From Candidatus Saccharimonadota bacterium (GTDB taxonomy: Bacteria > Patescibacteriota > Saccharimonadia > Saccharimonadales > UBA4665): a stretch of 64,000 bases of DNA. This document shows positions 34,188-44,850 of the stretch, in pieces (the stretch's first letter is position 1; each line of letters opens with the position of its first letter). The notes below the pieces were generated by a model. The model was not told the DNA's origin. It saw only the letters and a list, made by a program, of their open reading frames with translations, and made no database searches. Location: contig JABCZM010000008.1 in NCBI GenBank assembly GCA_013289705.1, positions 1 through 64,000 of the forward strand, given 5' to 3'. Made by a program: the position numbers and the translations under genes.

Positions 34188-37100
34188 TTAGGCGGCTAGT
34201 TCAACTGTTTCGTCTTCTGAAACAACCTCGGCGTCTGGATCACTCCAACCGGTACCAACAGGAATCTTGCGACCCAAGATGACGTTTTCCTTCAGACCGT
34301 ACAGTTTATCGACGCGACCACTAGTGGCGGCAGCGATCAAGACACGAGTGGTGTCCTGGAACGATGCAGCACTTAGGAATGAGTCAGTCGACAACGATGC
34401 TTTGGTAATACCAAGCAACAATTGTACTGGCTTAGCTGGCTTCTTGTTGTCAGCGACCAATGCTTCATTGGCTTCGGCAACGGCTAGCTTAGAAACCACA
34501 TCACCCGTTACGAAGTCACTGTCACCAGCTTCTTCGACCTGAACACGGCTAAACATCTGGCGAACGATGATTTCCAGGTGCTTGTCGGCGATGTTCTGGC
34601 CTTGACCAGCAAAGATCGACAAGATCTGGTTCATGATGTAGCGCTGGGTTGCTTCAACGCCCTGCAAGCGCATAAGGTCTTGCAAGTTCATTGAACCGTT
34701 CGTCAGGCGCTGACCGGCAACAACTTTGTCGCCGTCCTTAACTTGAAGCTGCTTGAATCCAGGAATTTCATAGCGCACAACACTTTGTTTGGTTGGCGTA
34801 ATGATGACTGCTTTGTCGGTAATTTCCGCACTACCGGCCATTGGCGCAATCAGTGGTTCTGAGCCATCTTCTAGGGCCGCAACAACGTCACCGATGGAAA
34901 CGTCCGAACCGCTCGCTAGGTGCGGCTTGCGCTCACCAAGCTTCAGGGTGATGTTTTCGCCATCGTCAGCCGTAACAGATACGACGTAGTGATCGCCTTC
35001 TTCCCAAACGTTGGCAATACCAGCGATTTCGGTCATGTAGGCTTGACCCTTTGGCGTACGAACTTCGAACAACTCTTCAATACGGCTCAGGCCTTGCGCG
35101 GTATCATCAGCTAGGACAGCACCAGAACGGTGCTTGGAGTCCAACGATAGCTGGGTACCAGGCTCACCGATAGACTGAGCGGCAATCACACCAATCGGGT
35201 GATGTTCGGCAACAATATTACCAGTTGCTGGGTCAACACCGTAAGATTTCTGAGATACGCCGCGAACTGATGTACAGCTCAGGGCACTCATGATCTTCAC
35301 TTGGCTGATGCTTTCGTCGGCATCGAGCCTATCAGCAATTTCCTGAGTAATCGCTTCTTCGCGCTTTAGGTAACCCTTGATGTCTTCGGCGACGTAACGG
35401 CCAACTAAACGTGAACCAAAGCTCACACCGATTTCGGCAGCGTCTTCGCGGGTCATAGCAAAGCCAGGATCCTGCGTTTCGTCTTCGAGCGTAAACACAT
35501 CTTGTGATACGTCGACCAAACGACGAGTCAAGTAACCGGCGTCGGCGGTCTTCAGGGCGATGTCGATCAAGGCCTTACGGGTACCACGAGTACCGGTAAA
35601 GTATTCGAGTGGGTCAAGACCCTTGATGTAGCCAGATTTAATAGGCAATTCAATGGCCTGACCAGAAGCATCCTGGAACACACCGAGCATACCAACGGAC
35701 ATTTTCATCTGAGAAATGTTACCACGAGCACCAGAAGTGATCGCAATGGCCATTGATGAGTCTTTGCCAACCATTTGTGTGGCAAGCATGTCTTGTACGT
35801 GGTCATCCAGTTTGGTCCAGTTGTCAACGGTCAAACGGTAGCGTTCGTCTTCAGTGATGAAGCCTTGCTCGAACTGCTCAGAAATAGCAGCTGCACGAAC
35901 TTCGCCACCTGCGACAGCTTCATCCATGCCAATGATTGGTTCGAAGTCACCCATGCCCATGGAGATTCCAGAGCCGGTCGCATAGCGGAAACCAATATCT
36001 TTAAGATCGTCGGCAATTTCGGCAGTTTTATCCTGACCGTACTGAGCGTAGACGGCAGCCATAACTTTTTGCAGGCGCTTCTTGGTCATTGGCTCGTCTT
36101 GGAACGCAAAGTCTTCGGGGAAGATTTCGTTGAACAGAATACGACCAAGCGTCGTGGTACGAACTTCGCCACGGAATGGCATACGGACGGCACTTTGCAG
36201 CCTTAGTTTCTTGGCATCAAGAGCCATGAAGGCTTCTTCAACACCGGTGAATGACTTAACATCCTTTTGGTCGATACCAGGGCGGTCATAGGTTAAGTAG
36301 TAACAACCGAGGACGATATCTTGTTCGATGTGCAGAATCGGTGAACCATCGGCTGGCTTCAACAAGTTCTTGTTGGCGGCCATGATGTCACGCGCTTCGG
36401 CCTGAGCTTCGTCGCTCAATGGAAGGTGGACGGCCATCTGGTCACCGTCGAAGTCGGCGTTAAAGCCCTTACAGACGAGTGGGTGCAACTGGATAGCACG
36501 ACCTTCGATCAGTGTTGGCTGGAAAGCCTGAATCGACAGACGGTGCAGTGATGGCGCACGGTTCAAGAGCACGTACTTGCCCTTAATGACTTCGTCTAAT
36601 GCATCCCAAACGATGGTTTCGCCGGTTTCAATCAAACGGCTAGCCGAGCGAATGTTGTGCGCTTGTTCGCGGGCGATCAGTTCACCAATCACAAATGGCT
36701 TGAACAGTTCAAGTGCCATCATCTTTGGCAGCCCACACTGGTGGATCTTGAGTTCTGGGCCAGCCACAATAACTGAACGACCAGAGTAGTCCACACGCTT
36801 ACCAAGCAAGTTCTGACGGAAACGACCCTGTTTACCTTTGAGCATGTCACTCAAAGACTTCAAGCGGCGGCGTTGACCAGTTGCGGCTACAGCGCGGCCA
36901 GAACGAGCGCTGTTGTTGTCAATCAGGGCATCAACAGCTTCCTGAAGCATGCGCTGTTCATTGCGACGAATCACTTCGGGAGCGTTTAAGTCCATCAACT
37001 TCTTCAAACGGTTGTTACGGTTGATGACACGACGGTATAAGTCGTTCAAATCGGATGTCGCAAAACGTCCACCGGTAAGCTGCACCATTGGGCGAAGGTC

Positions 37101-38009
37101 TGGAGGAATGACTGGTAGTACCGTGACACACATCGAACCTGGTTCGATGTCAGCGCGGTCCATTGATTCCAGCAAACGCAGGCGCTTCATGAGCTTCTTC
37201 TTGCGTTGACCCTTGGCGTCTTCTGACTCCTTGGCAAGGTCGGCAATGAGTTGCTTTAGATCGATCTCGTCGAGTAAGGTCTTGAGCGCACCGCCACCCA
37301 TACCAACCTTCACGAGTTCGCGAACGTCATCGGGTAGGTTACGATAATCGGTTTCGTTGATCAGGCTCAGCTTGTTCAAACCAGTCAGCTGGGTCTTGAG
37401 CTCATCAAACTCTTTGCTCACTTCTTCGATTTCCTTGGTTTGCATTTCGGCTAAAGCTTTAACGTTGGCGTTTTCATCCTTAGCTTCTTGCTCGTAACGG
37501 AGCTTAATCGCTTCCTGAGCAGCCTTGAATTCGGCTTCTTTGTCAGTTAATTTCTTGTCGCGCTTTTCGGTATCAACATTAATGATGATATAGCTGGCAA
37601 AGTAAGCCACGCGCTCCAAGTTCTTGACAGTCATGCCAAGCAACAAGCCCATAGCACTAGGAGTACCACGAAGGAACCAAATATGACCAACTGGTACAGC
37701 AAGGCTAATGTGGCCCATGCGTTCACGGCGCACAATGCTGCGGGTTACGAGCTCACCGTTCTTGTCGACAGCGGCTTCGCGTGAACGAACACCCTTGTAT
37801 TTAGCGTCGTGTGGGTTAATGTCTTTCACCGGCCCAAAGATCCGCTCACAGAATAATCCGTCGCGTTCTGGTTTTTGGGTTCGGTAGTTAATCGTTTCTG
37901 GTTTTAAGACTTCGCCGTAGCTCCAGTCTAGAATGTCTTTTGCGCTAGCAACTGCTAGGCGAACAGCGTCAAAGTTGGCAATATCACTGCCGTAGGCATA
38001 TCGTCGCAT
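34188..38009 (-). CDS. rpoC: RNA polymerase beta' subunit
   Basis: 1273 residues. The active-site [15 protein letters not shown] is intact, as are [18 protein letters not shown] and [15 protein letters not shown]. Both zinc sites appear lost: in the N-terminal site (about 59-90) the usual CxC and CxxC are replaced ([16 protein letters not shown]), and in the second site the CxxC ahead of YG reads SQKS. This fold can exist without zinc, but it is a notable departure. Its start overlaps the rpoB stop. Confidence 0.96.
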   Translation of the reverse strand: MRRYAYGSDIANFDAVRLAVASAKDILDWSYGEVLKPETINYRTQKPERDGLFCERIFGPVKDINPHDAKYKGVRSREAAVDKNGELVTRSIVRRERMGHISLAVPVGHIWFLRGTPSAMGLLLGMTVKNLERVAYFASYIIINVDTEKRDKKLTDKEAEFKAAQEAIKLRYEQEAKDENANVKALAEMQTKEIEEVSKEFDELKTQLTGLNKLSLINETDYRNLPDDVRELVKVGMGGGALKTLLDEIDLKQLIADLAKESEDAKGQRKKKLMKRLRLLESMDRADIEPGSMCVTVLPVIPPDLRPMVQLTGGRFATSDLNDLYRRVINRNNRLKKLMDLNAPEVIRRNEQRMLQEAVDALIDNNSARSGRAVAATGQRRRLKSLSDMLKGKQGRFRQNLLGKRVDYSGRSVIVAGPELKIHQCGLPKMMALELFKPFVIGELIAREQAHNIRSASRLIETGETIVWDALDEVIKGKYVLLNRAPSLHRLSIQAFQPTLIEGRAIQLHPLVCKGFNADFDGDQMAVHLPLSDEAQAEARDIMAANKNLLKPADGSPILHIEQDIVLGCYYLTYDRPGIDQKDVKSFTGVEEAFMALDAKKLRLQSAVRMPFRGEVRTTTLGRILFNEIFPEDFAFQDEPMTKKRLQKVMAAVYAQYGQDKTAEIADDLKDIGFRYATGSGISMGMGDFEPIIGMDEAVAGGEVRAAAISEQFEQGFITEDERYRLTVDNWTKLDDHVQDMLATQMVGKDSSMAIAITSGARGNISQMKMSVGMLGVFQDASGQAIELPIKSGYIKGLDPLEYFTGTRGTRKALIDIALKTADAGYLTRRLVDVSQDVFTLEDETQDPGFAMTREDAAEIGVSFGSRLVGRYVAEDIKGYLKREEAITQEIADRLDADESISQVKIMSALSCTSVRGVSQKSYGVDPATGNIVAEHHPIGVIAAQSIGEPGTQLSLDSKHRSGAVLADDTAQGLSRIEELFEVRTPKGQAYMTEIAGIANVWEEGDHYVVSVTADDGENITLKLGERKPHLASGSDVSIGDVVAALEDGSEPLIAPMAGSAEITDKAVIITPTKQSVVRYEIPGFKQLQVKDGDKVVAGQRLTNGSMNLQDLMRLQGVEATQRYIMNQILSIFAGQGQNIADKHLEIIVRQMFSRVQVEEAGDSDFVTGDVVSKLAVAEANEALVADNKKPAKPVQLLLGITKASLSTDSFLSAASFQDTTRVLIAAATSGRVDKLYGLKENVILGRKIPVGTGWSDPDAEVVSEDETVELAA

Positions 38010-41000
38010 TATTTTGCCTCCTCATCGTTATCGTCATCTGTGGCGTCAGCCCCAGAATCGTCAGTACTATTATCTGCTGCAACTAGAGCTGCTTCGTTAT
38101 CGGCAAGTTCGTCACTAATATCAACAACCGCAAAGTCTTCAACGGTATCGGCATCTTCACTGACATCAACATCAGAGATTGCGGGTTGTGGTACATCGAC
38201 TTCGGCAGGATGCTCGGCTTCATCACGGATGTTGCTGGCCAGGACTGCTTCAGCGTCAACCAAGGCATCAGATGCAACAAGGTCAACCTTTAGGCCAAGA
38301 CCCTGCAATTCTTTGACAAGCACGTTGAAGCTTTCAGGAATCTTTGGACCAACAATGGCAGCTTTCTTAATGATCGATTCGTAAGCCTTTGAACGACCGT
38401 AGACGTCATCGGATTTAATAGTAAGCATTTCTTGCAACGTTGTAGCGGCACCATAAGCTTCGAGAGCCCAGACTTCCATCTCTCCAAATCGCTGACCACC
38501 GTTTTGAGCCTTACCACCAAGCGGCTGCTGGGTAACCATGGTGTATGGACCAGTCGAACGGGCGTGGATCTTATCCGTAACCATGTGGTTTAGCTTAATC
38601 ATGTACATGCTGCCGACTGTAGTGCGTTCGCGGAATGCATCACCGGTGCGGCCATCGTACAATTGTTGCTTACCATCTGTTGGCAGACCAGCTTCCTTTA
38701 GAAGTTCTTCGATCTTTGGCACAGGCACACCGTTGAATGATGGGCTGGCAACATGCATACCAAGTACGCGAGCAGCCATACCGAGGTGCGTTTCAAATAA
38801 TTGTCCAACGTTCATACGTGATGGCACACCTAGTGGGTTCAGCACGATGTCGGTAGGAGTACCGTCTTCCATGAATGGCATGTCTTCTTGTGGCAAAATT
38901 CGGGCAATTACACCCTTGTTACCGTGACGACCACCGAGTTTGTCGCCAACGCTAATCTTACGCATCTGAGCCACAAAGACCTGGATTTGCTTGATAACGC
39001 CAGCCTTGAGTTCGTGGCCATTTTCGCGGCTAAAGATTTTGACACCCACGACTTTACCGTGTTTGCCGTTGGACATACGCTGTGAAGTATCGCGAACTTC
39101 TTTGGCTTTTTCACCGAAGATAGCGCGCAGTAAGCGCTCTTCGCTCGAAAGTTCTTGTTCGCCCTTTGGCGTGATCTTTCCAACCAAGATATCTCCTGGG
39201 TGAACTTCTGCACCAATGCGCACGATACCTTCGTCGTCGAGGTGACGCAGGACGTCTTCTGATACATTTGGAATGTCACGAGTAGTTTCTTCTGGCCCTA
39301 ACTTGGTTTCGCGAACTTCAATCATGAAGTCAACGATGTGAATCGAGGTCAACGTGTCATCTTCAACAAGCTTACGAGAGATGATGATGGCGTCTTCAAA
39401 GTTGTAACCGCCCCATGGCATGAATGCCACGCGAAGGTCCTTACCAAGTGCAAGCTCACCGTTCTGAATTGACATACCTTCGATCAATACATCGCCAGCC
39501 TTCACTTTGTCACCGGTGTTGACCACAACCTTTTGGTTGATGCTGGTGCCTTCGTTACTACGCACAAAGTGCTGTGGCTGATAGGTCACACTGCCTTCTT
39601 TGTACTTAACGACGACTTCGGCGGCTTCTGCCTTTGTAACTTCACCATCGGCTTCAGCCAAGATAACCTGACCGGTGTTGCGAGCGGCTGAAGTTTCCAA
39701 ACCAGTACCAACAATTGGTGACTGTGGCTGAATCAGCGGCACTGCCTGGCGTTGCTGGTTACTACCCATCAAACTTCGGTACACGTAGTTCTTTTCAATA
39801 AACGGAATCAGGCCGGCTGACGAACCAATAATCTGGTTACGACTGGCATCCATGAATGTGACATCGTTGGCGTCAACTTCACTTGACTTCAAGTTCTGGC
39901 GAGCACCAACACGATCGTTCACAAAGTAACCGTCAGCGTCAACAGCGTTACCACCACCGGCAATAACAGCAATTTGCTCCTCGTAGGCGTCCATGTAGAC
40001 AACATCGGTGGAGACTTTTGCTTTGACTGGCCAGGTGATCTGTGACTTGACGGCTGCAAGTTTGGTAGCATCGGCAGCGGTGACTTTTGCACCGGCCTTT
40101 ACGATTACTTTGCCCTTTTCGTCTTCGTAGTCAACGGCAGCAATGTGACCAACAATATCTTTGGCTGTTGCGGCGTTAATAACCTTACGGTAAGGAGTTT
40201 CAATAAAGCCGTAGTCGTTCACACGAGCGTAATTAGCCAAGTTTAGTACCAAACCAATGTTGGCGCCTTCTGGCGTTTCGACAGCACAGATACGACCATA
40301 GTGTGTTGCGTGCGCATCACGGACTTCAAAACCGGCACGTTCACGAGACAGGCCACCAGGACCCATCGAGCTCAAACGTCGTTTGTGAGCAAGTTCAGAC
40401 AGCGGGTTAATCTGGTCCATGAACTGTGATAGCTGTGAGCTGGCAAAGAATTCACGAACGGCAGCAACCACTGGGCGAGCGTTAATGAGCTGCCCTGGAG
40501 CAACTGTTTCGATTTCGCTCATGCTCATGCGGTCCTTGGTGTTTCGTTCCATGCGTAGCAGTCCAATGCGGAACTGACGCTGCACGAGTTCGCCAACCAA
40601 TTTAACACGGCGGTTTGCCAAGCTATCGATGTCGTCAGCTGGTTCCTGAGTGTTGTTGAGGCGAATGATCTCAGCGATGATTGCCTGTAGATCTTCCAAA
40701 CGCATTACGCGGTTTTCGGCCACGTTTGGCACGTCCAAATCAAGGCGCTTGTTCAGTTTGTAGCGGCCGACGCGCGAAAGGTCGAAACGCTTAAAGTTGT
40801 AGAACATGTTTTCAAGCAACGAACGGGCATTATCGACTGTTGCTAAGTCACCAGGGCGCAAACGTCGGTAGACTTCGATGAGCGCGTCGTTTTGGCCCTT
40901 TGTTGGGTCTTTTTCGAGGGTTGCGTCAAGGTAGCTGAGCTTGCCTTGGTCAACGTGCTTAAAGACGTCACGCATGCCACTTTCGGTGACACCAAGTGCG

Positions 41001-41587
41001 CGAAGCAAAGTGGTAACAGCAATTTTGCGCTTACGGTCAATCTTGACGTACAACGCACCACTACTGGCAGTTTCGAACTCTAGCCATGCACCACGACCAG
41101 GGATAACCTTGGCACCGTACAGGCTGCTGGTACCGTGCTGGTCGGCAGTAAAGAATACGCCAGCTGAACGGATCAGCTGCGATACAACGACACGTTCTGC
41201 GCCGTTGATCACGAAGGTGCCGCGAGATGTCATCCATGGGTAGTCACCTAAGTAGATTTCTTGCTCTTTGACTTCACCAGTGACTTTGTTAGTTAAGATG
41301 ACCGTCGCCTTGAGTGGCGCATCATAACTGACGTTGTTTTCACGGGCATCGGCTTCGCTCATCTTTGGTGCGTCGAAGTGATAGTCTTTAAAACTTAGTG
41401 ATAATTTTGCACCGGTGTAGTCGTCGATTGGACTGATTTCGGCAAGTAATTCGCCCAAACCTTCATCTACAAACCACTGGAATGATTTATTCTGGTGATC
41501 AACCAGACTTGGTAATTCTAATGCGCTGTCATCAGACGTGAAATACACGCGCTGCGCAGCTTTTGCGTTGGTAGTCTTTGTAGCCAT
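38009..41587 (-). CDS. rpoB: RNA polymerase beta subunit
   Basis: 1192 residues. The rifampicin region SQLSQFMDQINPLSELAHKRRLSSMGPGGL is near-standard, and GVIARILPQEDMPFMEDGTPTDIVLNPLGVPSRMN and the C-terminal GGQRFGEMEVWALEAYGAA are present. A highly acidic tail of about 70 Asp/Glu/Ala-rich residues extends the C-terminus. It has its own promoter and a structured leader. Confidence 0.97.
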   Translation of the reverse strand: MATKTTNAKAAQRVYFTSDDSALELPSLVDHQNKSFQWFVDEGLGELLAEISPIDDYTGAKLSLSFKDYHFDAPKMSEADARENNVSYDAPLKATVILTNKVTGEVKEQEIYLGDYPWMTSRGTFVINGAERVVVSQLIRSAGVFFTADQHGTSSLYGAKVIPGRGAWLEFETASSGALYVKIDRKRKIAVTTLLRALGVTESGMRDVFKHVDQGKLSYLDATLEKDPTKGQNDALIEVYRRLRPGDLATVDNARSLLENMFYNFKRFDLSRVGRYKLNKRLDLDVPNVAENRVMRLEDLQAIIAEIIRLNNTQEPADDIDSLANRRVKLVGELVQRQFRIGLLRMERNTKDRMSMSEIETVAPGQLINARPVVAAVREFFASSQLSQFMDQINPLSELAHKRRLSSMGPGGLSRERAGFEVRDAHATHYGRICAVETPEGANIGLVLNLANYARVNDYGFIETPYRKVINAATAKDIVGHIAAVDYEDEKGKVIVKAGAKVTAADATKLAAVKSQITWPVKAKVSTDVVYMDAYEEQIAVIAGGGNAVDADGYFVNDRVGARQNLKSSEVDANDVTFMDASRNQIIGSSAGLIPFIEKNYVYRSLMGSNQQRQAVPLIQPQSPIVGTGLETSAARNTGQVILAEADGEVTKAEAAEVVVKYKEGSVTYQPQHFVRSNEGTSINQKVVVNTGDKVKAGDVLIEGMSIQNGELALGKDLRVAFMPWGGYNFEDAIIISRKLVEDDTLTSIHIVDFMIEVRETKLGPEETTRDIPNVSEDVLRHLDDEGIVRIGAEVHPGDILVGKITPKGEQELSSEERLLRAIFGEKAKEVRDTSQRMSNGKHGKVVGVKIFSRENGHELKAGVIKQIQVFVAQMRKISVGDKLGGRHGNKGVIARILPQEDMPFMEDGTPTDIVLNPLGVPSRMNVGQLFETHLGMAARVLGMHVASPSFNGVPVPKIEELLKEAGLPTDGKQQLYDGRTGDAFRERTTVGSMYMIKLNHMVTDKIHARSTGPYTMVTQQPLGGKAQNGGQRFGEMEVWALEAYGAATTLQEMLTIKSDDVYGRSKAYESIIKKAAIVGPKIPESFNVLVKELQGLGLKVDLVASDALVDAEAVLASNIRDEAEHPAEVDVPQPAISDVDVSEDADTVEDFAVVDISDELADNEAALVAADNSTDDSGADATDDDNDEEAK

Positions 41588-41756
41588 ACGTTAAAAGCAA
41601 TGCCCCTCTTAAACTTAAGAATAAGGTTAATAAATTGTAGAATTTATATCTGTTAGTAGTTTGTTCGCGCGAAGATCCTAAGCAAGGGGAATATTTTGTC
41701 CCCAGCTTACACTACTTCTTGAATTTTAGTATACGCACTAATTCTTATATCGTCAA
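41588..41756 (-). promoter_or_regulatory. rpoB promoter and structured leader
   Basis: TTGACG (41756-41751), 17 bases, TATACT (41733-41728). The following leader of roughly 130 bases can form a hairpin (AAGC-TGGGGA with TTCCCC-TT-GCTT) nested between AGTAGT and ACTACT, and then a TTCGCGCGAA palindrome. It resembles a regulatory leader for RNA polymerase or ribosomal genes but matches no family I know. Confidence 0.65.
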
Positions 41757-41764
41757 CACTCTAC

Positions 41765-42100
41765 TCAGGTCTGAGCTTCGTAACGTTTTCTTTGCTCATG
41801 CATGCCACGACGGAATATGACTTCAAAAGCGCTCATCCTACTATCCCAAACTTCGTCATTATCTTTACCGAGAAAAGTAGGTAACGTAAGCCGTACAAGA
41901 GCCTTGCGTGGCTCATCTTCAATTTCATGGACGTAACCAAGGGTATGTTCTGGCTCAACCCAACTTGGCAATTCAATTTCACTAAGAACAACATCGACCA
42001 TATGCTGCAACGCCTCTTTATTAATATGTTCAGGTAGACTCACCCTGTATTCGGCACATATTGCGTGAGCTTGAGTATCGTCAACTCTGTCAAATTCCAT
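41765..42100 (-). CDS. unknown 111-residue protein
   Basis: Not recognised. Acidic, soluble, mixed alpha/beta by appearance, ending in a basic segment. Lies 12 bases after clpP and just before the rpoB promoter; probably co-transcribed with clpP. Confidence 0.5.
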   Translation of the reverse strand: MEFDRVDDTQAHAICAEYRVSLPEHINKEALQHMVDVVLSEIELPSWVEPEHTLGYVHEIEDEPRKALVRLTLPTFLGKDNDEVWDSRMSAFEVIFRRGMHEQRKRYEAQT

Positions 42101-42112
42101 GAGACCTCGGCA

Positions 42113-42706
42113 TTAAGCTTTCGGAGGCGTCGTGATGACTGCGTCGACAATGCCGTATTTTTTGGCCTCATCGGCGGTAAGCCACTTGTCGCGCTCCATA
42201 TCTTGGTGAATAACCTCTGGCTTTTGGCCGGTGTTGCTGGCCATAATGCCTTCCAGCAGCTTCTTAATACGAAGTGATTCGCGTAAATCAATCTCTTGGT
42301 CGGTAACTTTACCACGGGTACCGCTTGATGGCTGGTGGATCATAATAGTTGCGTTGGGCAATGCGAACCGCTTGCCTTTGGTGCCAGAACTGAGCAAGAA
42401 TGCAGCAGCTGAGGCCTGCACGCCAATACCGACAGTCTGCACATCATTGGTAATGTATTGCATGGTGTCATAGATGGCGAGCGCATCATAGACACTACCG
42501 CCAGGACTGTTAATGTAAAAGAAGATGTCTTTTTTGGCGTCTTGTTCCTGTAGCAACAACAGTTGCGCCACAATTGCATTAGCGCTAGCCTCGTTCACAT
42601 CACTTCCTAAGAATATAATGCGATCCTTGAGTAAACGACTGTATATATCGTAGGCGCGCTCGTAGCGGCCTTCGCTTTCGATAACGGTTGGAATAAGTAC
42701 GCTCAT
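42113..42706 (-). CDS. clpP: ATP-dependent protease subunit ClpP
   Basis: 197 residues from [33 protein letters not shown]; an earlier in-frame ATG at 42751 lies in the promoter and is rejected, while AAGAAGG precedes the chosen start. The catalytic Ser is in [11 protein letters not shown] (family usually has AASMGA), the His in MIHQPSSG, and the Asp in the [18 protein letters not shown] region. Forms a barrel with ClpX or ClpC. Under HrcA-type heat-shock control. Confidence 0.95.
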   Translation of the reverse strand: MSVLIPTVIESEGRYERAYDIYSRLLKDRIIFLGSDVNEASANAIVAQLLLLQEQDAKKDIFFYINSPGGSVYDALAIYDTMQYITNDVQTVGIGVQASAAAFLLSSGTKGKRFALPNATIMIHQPSSGTRGKVTDQEIDLRESLRIKKLLEGIMASNTGQKPEVIHQDMERDKWLTADEAKKYGIVDAVITTPPKA

Positions 42707-42733
42707 AGAAATACCTTCTTTCTGTATGGTTCC

Positions 42734-42771
42734 ATAATAAGAAATTAGCACTCTCGTGTCAAGAGTGCTAA
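42734..42771. promoter_or_regulatory. CIRCE element over the clpP promoter
   Basis: TTAGCACTC - 9 bases - GAGTGCTAA (42745-42771) is a perfect CIRCE, the operator for HrcA. On the minus strand the clpP promoter TTGACA (42762-42757), 17 bases, TATTAT (42739-42734) has its -35 inside the CIRCE centre. HrcA itself is not in the window. Confidence 0.93.
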
Positions 42772-42796
42772 TTTCCTTGCCATAACTCGCTCGAAC

Positions 42797-43465
42797 TTAT
42801 TCTATATAACCGGGCTGTTCTGGGAAATGAGCACCGATAAGGTCAGCTATATAGTCAGCACACAATCCAGCTTGTTCGGGCTTACCGTATTCCGGATGAA
42901 GCCCTAAGGACGCAACACCTAGAACAGCCTCTCGATCTACACCTTGTCTGAGCGCAAAATCAGCATTCACGTATAAACGCCATTGCTCAGGCGTGCAGTT
43001 TTCTTCTGTTACTTGCTTCGTCGGCAAGATTCGCCGTGGGTCTGGAGGCTCATCGACAAACATTTCTATAGAATCATCTAATAATGCAGGCCTATTATCA
43101 ACAAAATCTCCATCACCACCGTCCCTCACATGAGCGTCCAACCACATGTCCGCAGTGTCTCTGACCTTGCAATAAACACTTTGCGTACGGGGCAACGCCC
43201 CGGCACGAAGTGCCCGACGACCGTAGACACCGACGGCAACAGTACCTACCATAAATTCAATGACTTCAGCATCACCAAAGTTAGCTTCTATGCTGTCGAG
43301 AGCCGACGGTCGACCAGCTTCAGTAAAAAGCGACTCGTTACGATGCTCATTAGCAAAGTGATTTCCCGTCAAATGAGTACCAATAATCAGACCTGCACCA
43401 ACGGCAGCCGCGCCCCACGCTTGCTTAATAGCCCCACGCTTTGCTACTTGAATACTCTCAGACAT
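42797..43465 (-). CDS. unknown 222-residue membrane-anchored protein
   Basis: Not recognised. A hydrophobic N-terminal segment (AWGAAAVGAGLIIGTHLTG) and a second one near 67-85 suggest membrane association; the rest is acidic and soluble. It has a leaderless-type promoter (TTGATA, 17 bases, TATAAT; ATG 8 bases later). Confidence 0.55.
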   Translation of the reverse strand: MSESIQVAKRGAIKQAWGAAAVGAGLIIGTHLTGNHFANEHRNESLFTEAGRPSALDSIEANFGDAEVIEFMVGTVAVGVYGRRALRAGALPRTQSVYCKVRDTADMWLDAHVRDGGDGDFVDNRPALLDDSIEMFVDEPPDPRRILPTKQVTEENCTPEQWRLYVNADFALRQGVDREAVLGVASLGLHPEYGKPEQAGLCADYIADLIGAHFPEQPGYIE

Positions 43466-43473
43466 GATATCTG

Positions 43474-43502
43474 ATTATAAACTAATTAATGGAATCTATC
43501 AA
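43474..43502 (-). promoter_or_regulatory. promoter with leaderless start
   Basis: TTGATA (43502-43497), 17 bases, TATAAT (43479-43474). The ATG at 43465 is 8 bases beyond the -10; no Shine-Dalgarno. Confidence 0.78.
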
Positions 43503-43503
43503 G

Positions 43504-44790
43504 CTACTTGGCGGTGGCGTATTCAGATAGCTTGGCGATAGTCTTTTCGCTCAAAAGGCGTGATACTAGGTCGCGACGGACGGCTGGCTTGTCGAGTTCA
43601 GCTTGCATACCTGGATCGGTGTATTTACCACGAAGTAGTTGCACCTGTAGTTCAATTTCGTCTTCACTTACGTCGATCTTTTCGGCATCGGCGATTTCGG
43701 ACAGCAATAGGCCGGCTTTAACGCGCAATTCGGCAGCAGGACGCTGTTTTTCACGATGCTCAGCCTCGGTGATGCCCTCTTCTTTAAGGTGTTCTTCCCA
43801 GGTTTGGCCACGATACGTTAGGTTCTGGCGTTCATCGGCCTCGTGACGATCAATTTCTTCTTCGACGATTGAGGTGGGAATGGCAACGACAGTCTTAGCC
43901 GCAAGCTTTTCCAGTAGTTCGCTTTCGTATGCACGGCGAGCTTCGTTTTCTCGTTCAGCGCTGAGCTGTTTTTTGATGTCGGCCTTTAATTCGGCAAGCG
44001 TTTTGAATGGACCAACAGTAGACGCAAAGGTGTCGTCTAGCTTTGGTTCAACTAGTTCTTGCACCTTGTGGACAGTTACAACAAATGTCACCTTTTTGCT
44101 TTGCAGGGTGGCAACACCGTAATCTTTGGGGAATGTAATGGTGAAGGTTTTTTCATCACCAGCTTTTAGACCGATTAACTCTGGTTCAAAACCAGGGATG
44201 AAGCTTTTGCTACCGATGATCAGCGGATAGTCTTTACCATCGGCACCGTCGATTGCATCGCCAGTCTTGGCATCAGTGCCAGCAAAATCGATGGTTATTT
44301 GATCGCCGTCTTTAGCGGCCCGATCTACGTCTTCTTTGGCGGCAGCACGAGTGCGCAGGTTCGCAATAACGTCATCAACCTCTTTTGCTTCAACCTTAAC
44401 CGCTGGGCGAGCCAGACGGAACTTCTTGTAATCTGGTAATTTTAGGTCGCCAACGACTTCGACTTCTATATCGGCTTCAACGGTGGTAAATGGCACAAAC
44501 TTGCTCACAGAGACCTTAGGCTGGCTCACAGGACGTAGTTTTTCCTGCTCTAATGCATCGGCGTACACGGCATTAAGCACAGCATCAATGAATTCAGACT
44601 GTAGCAGATTTTGGTCGACACTTTTTTCGACCATAGCCAAAGGCACTTTGCCAGATCGGAAGCCTTGAATTTTGACTTCTTTGCGCAAGCGGTTAAGCAC
44701 TGCTGTCTTCGTTTCTTCGAGCAGCGCGCCGTCTGCAACAATAGTTAGTTTGACGCTAGTTGGGGTGAGTTGTTTTTTGGTGATTTGCAT
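43504..44790 (-). CDS. tig: trigger factor
   Basis: 428 residues: ribosome-binding N-domain with GFRSGKVPLAMVEK, a central FKBP-like domain (DGDQITIDFAG ... PGFEPELIGLKAGDEKTF) and the helical C-domain. Chaperone for nascent chains at the L23/L29 exit site. An extended -10 (TGTTATAGT; TATAGT at 44804-44799) is 8 bases before the ATG. Confidence 0.95.
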   Translation of the reverse strand: MQITKKQLTPTSVKLTIVADGALLEETKTAVLNRLRKEVKIQGFRSGKVPLAMVEKSVDQNLLQSEFIDAVLNAVYADALEQEKLRPVSQPKVSVSKFVPFTTVEADIEVEVVGDLKLPDYKKFRLARPAVKVEAKEVDDVIANLRTRAAAKEDVDRAAKDGDQITIDFAGTDAKTGDAIDGADGKDYPLIIGSKSFIPGFEPELIGLKAGDEKTFTITFPKDYGVATLQSKKVTFVVTVHKVQELVEPKLDDTFASTVGPFKTLAELKADIKKQLSAERENEARRAYESELLEKLAAKTVVAIPTSIVEEEIDRHEADERQNLTYRGQTWEEHLKEEGITEAEHREKQRPAAELRVKAGLLLSEIADAEKIDVSEDEIELQVQLLRGKYTDPGMQAELDKPAVRRDLVSRLLSEKTIAKLSEYATAK

Positions 44791-44850
44791 AGTTGCCTAC
44801 TATAACAGATCAGATTACGTAATGCGAGCCCTGATTACGAGCAACAAGCT

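Noticed and set aside
42113-42751. Longer ClpP start at 42751
   Set aside because: This ATG is within the CIRCE and promoter; the ATG at 42706 fits the family and has AAGAAGG.
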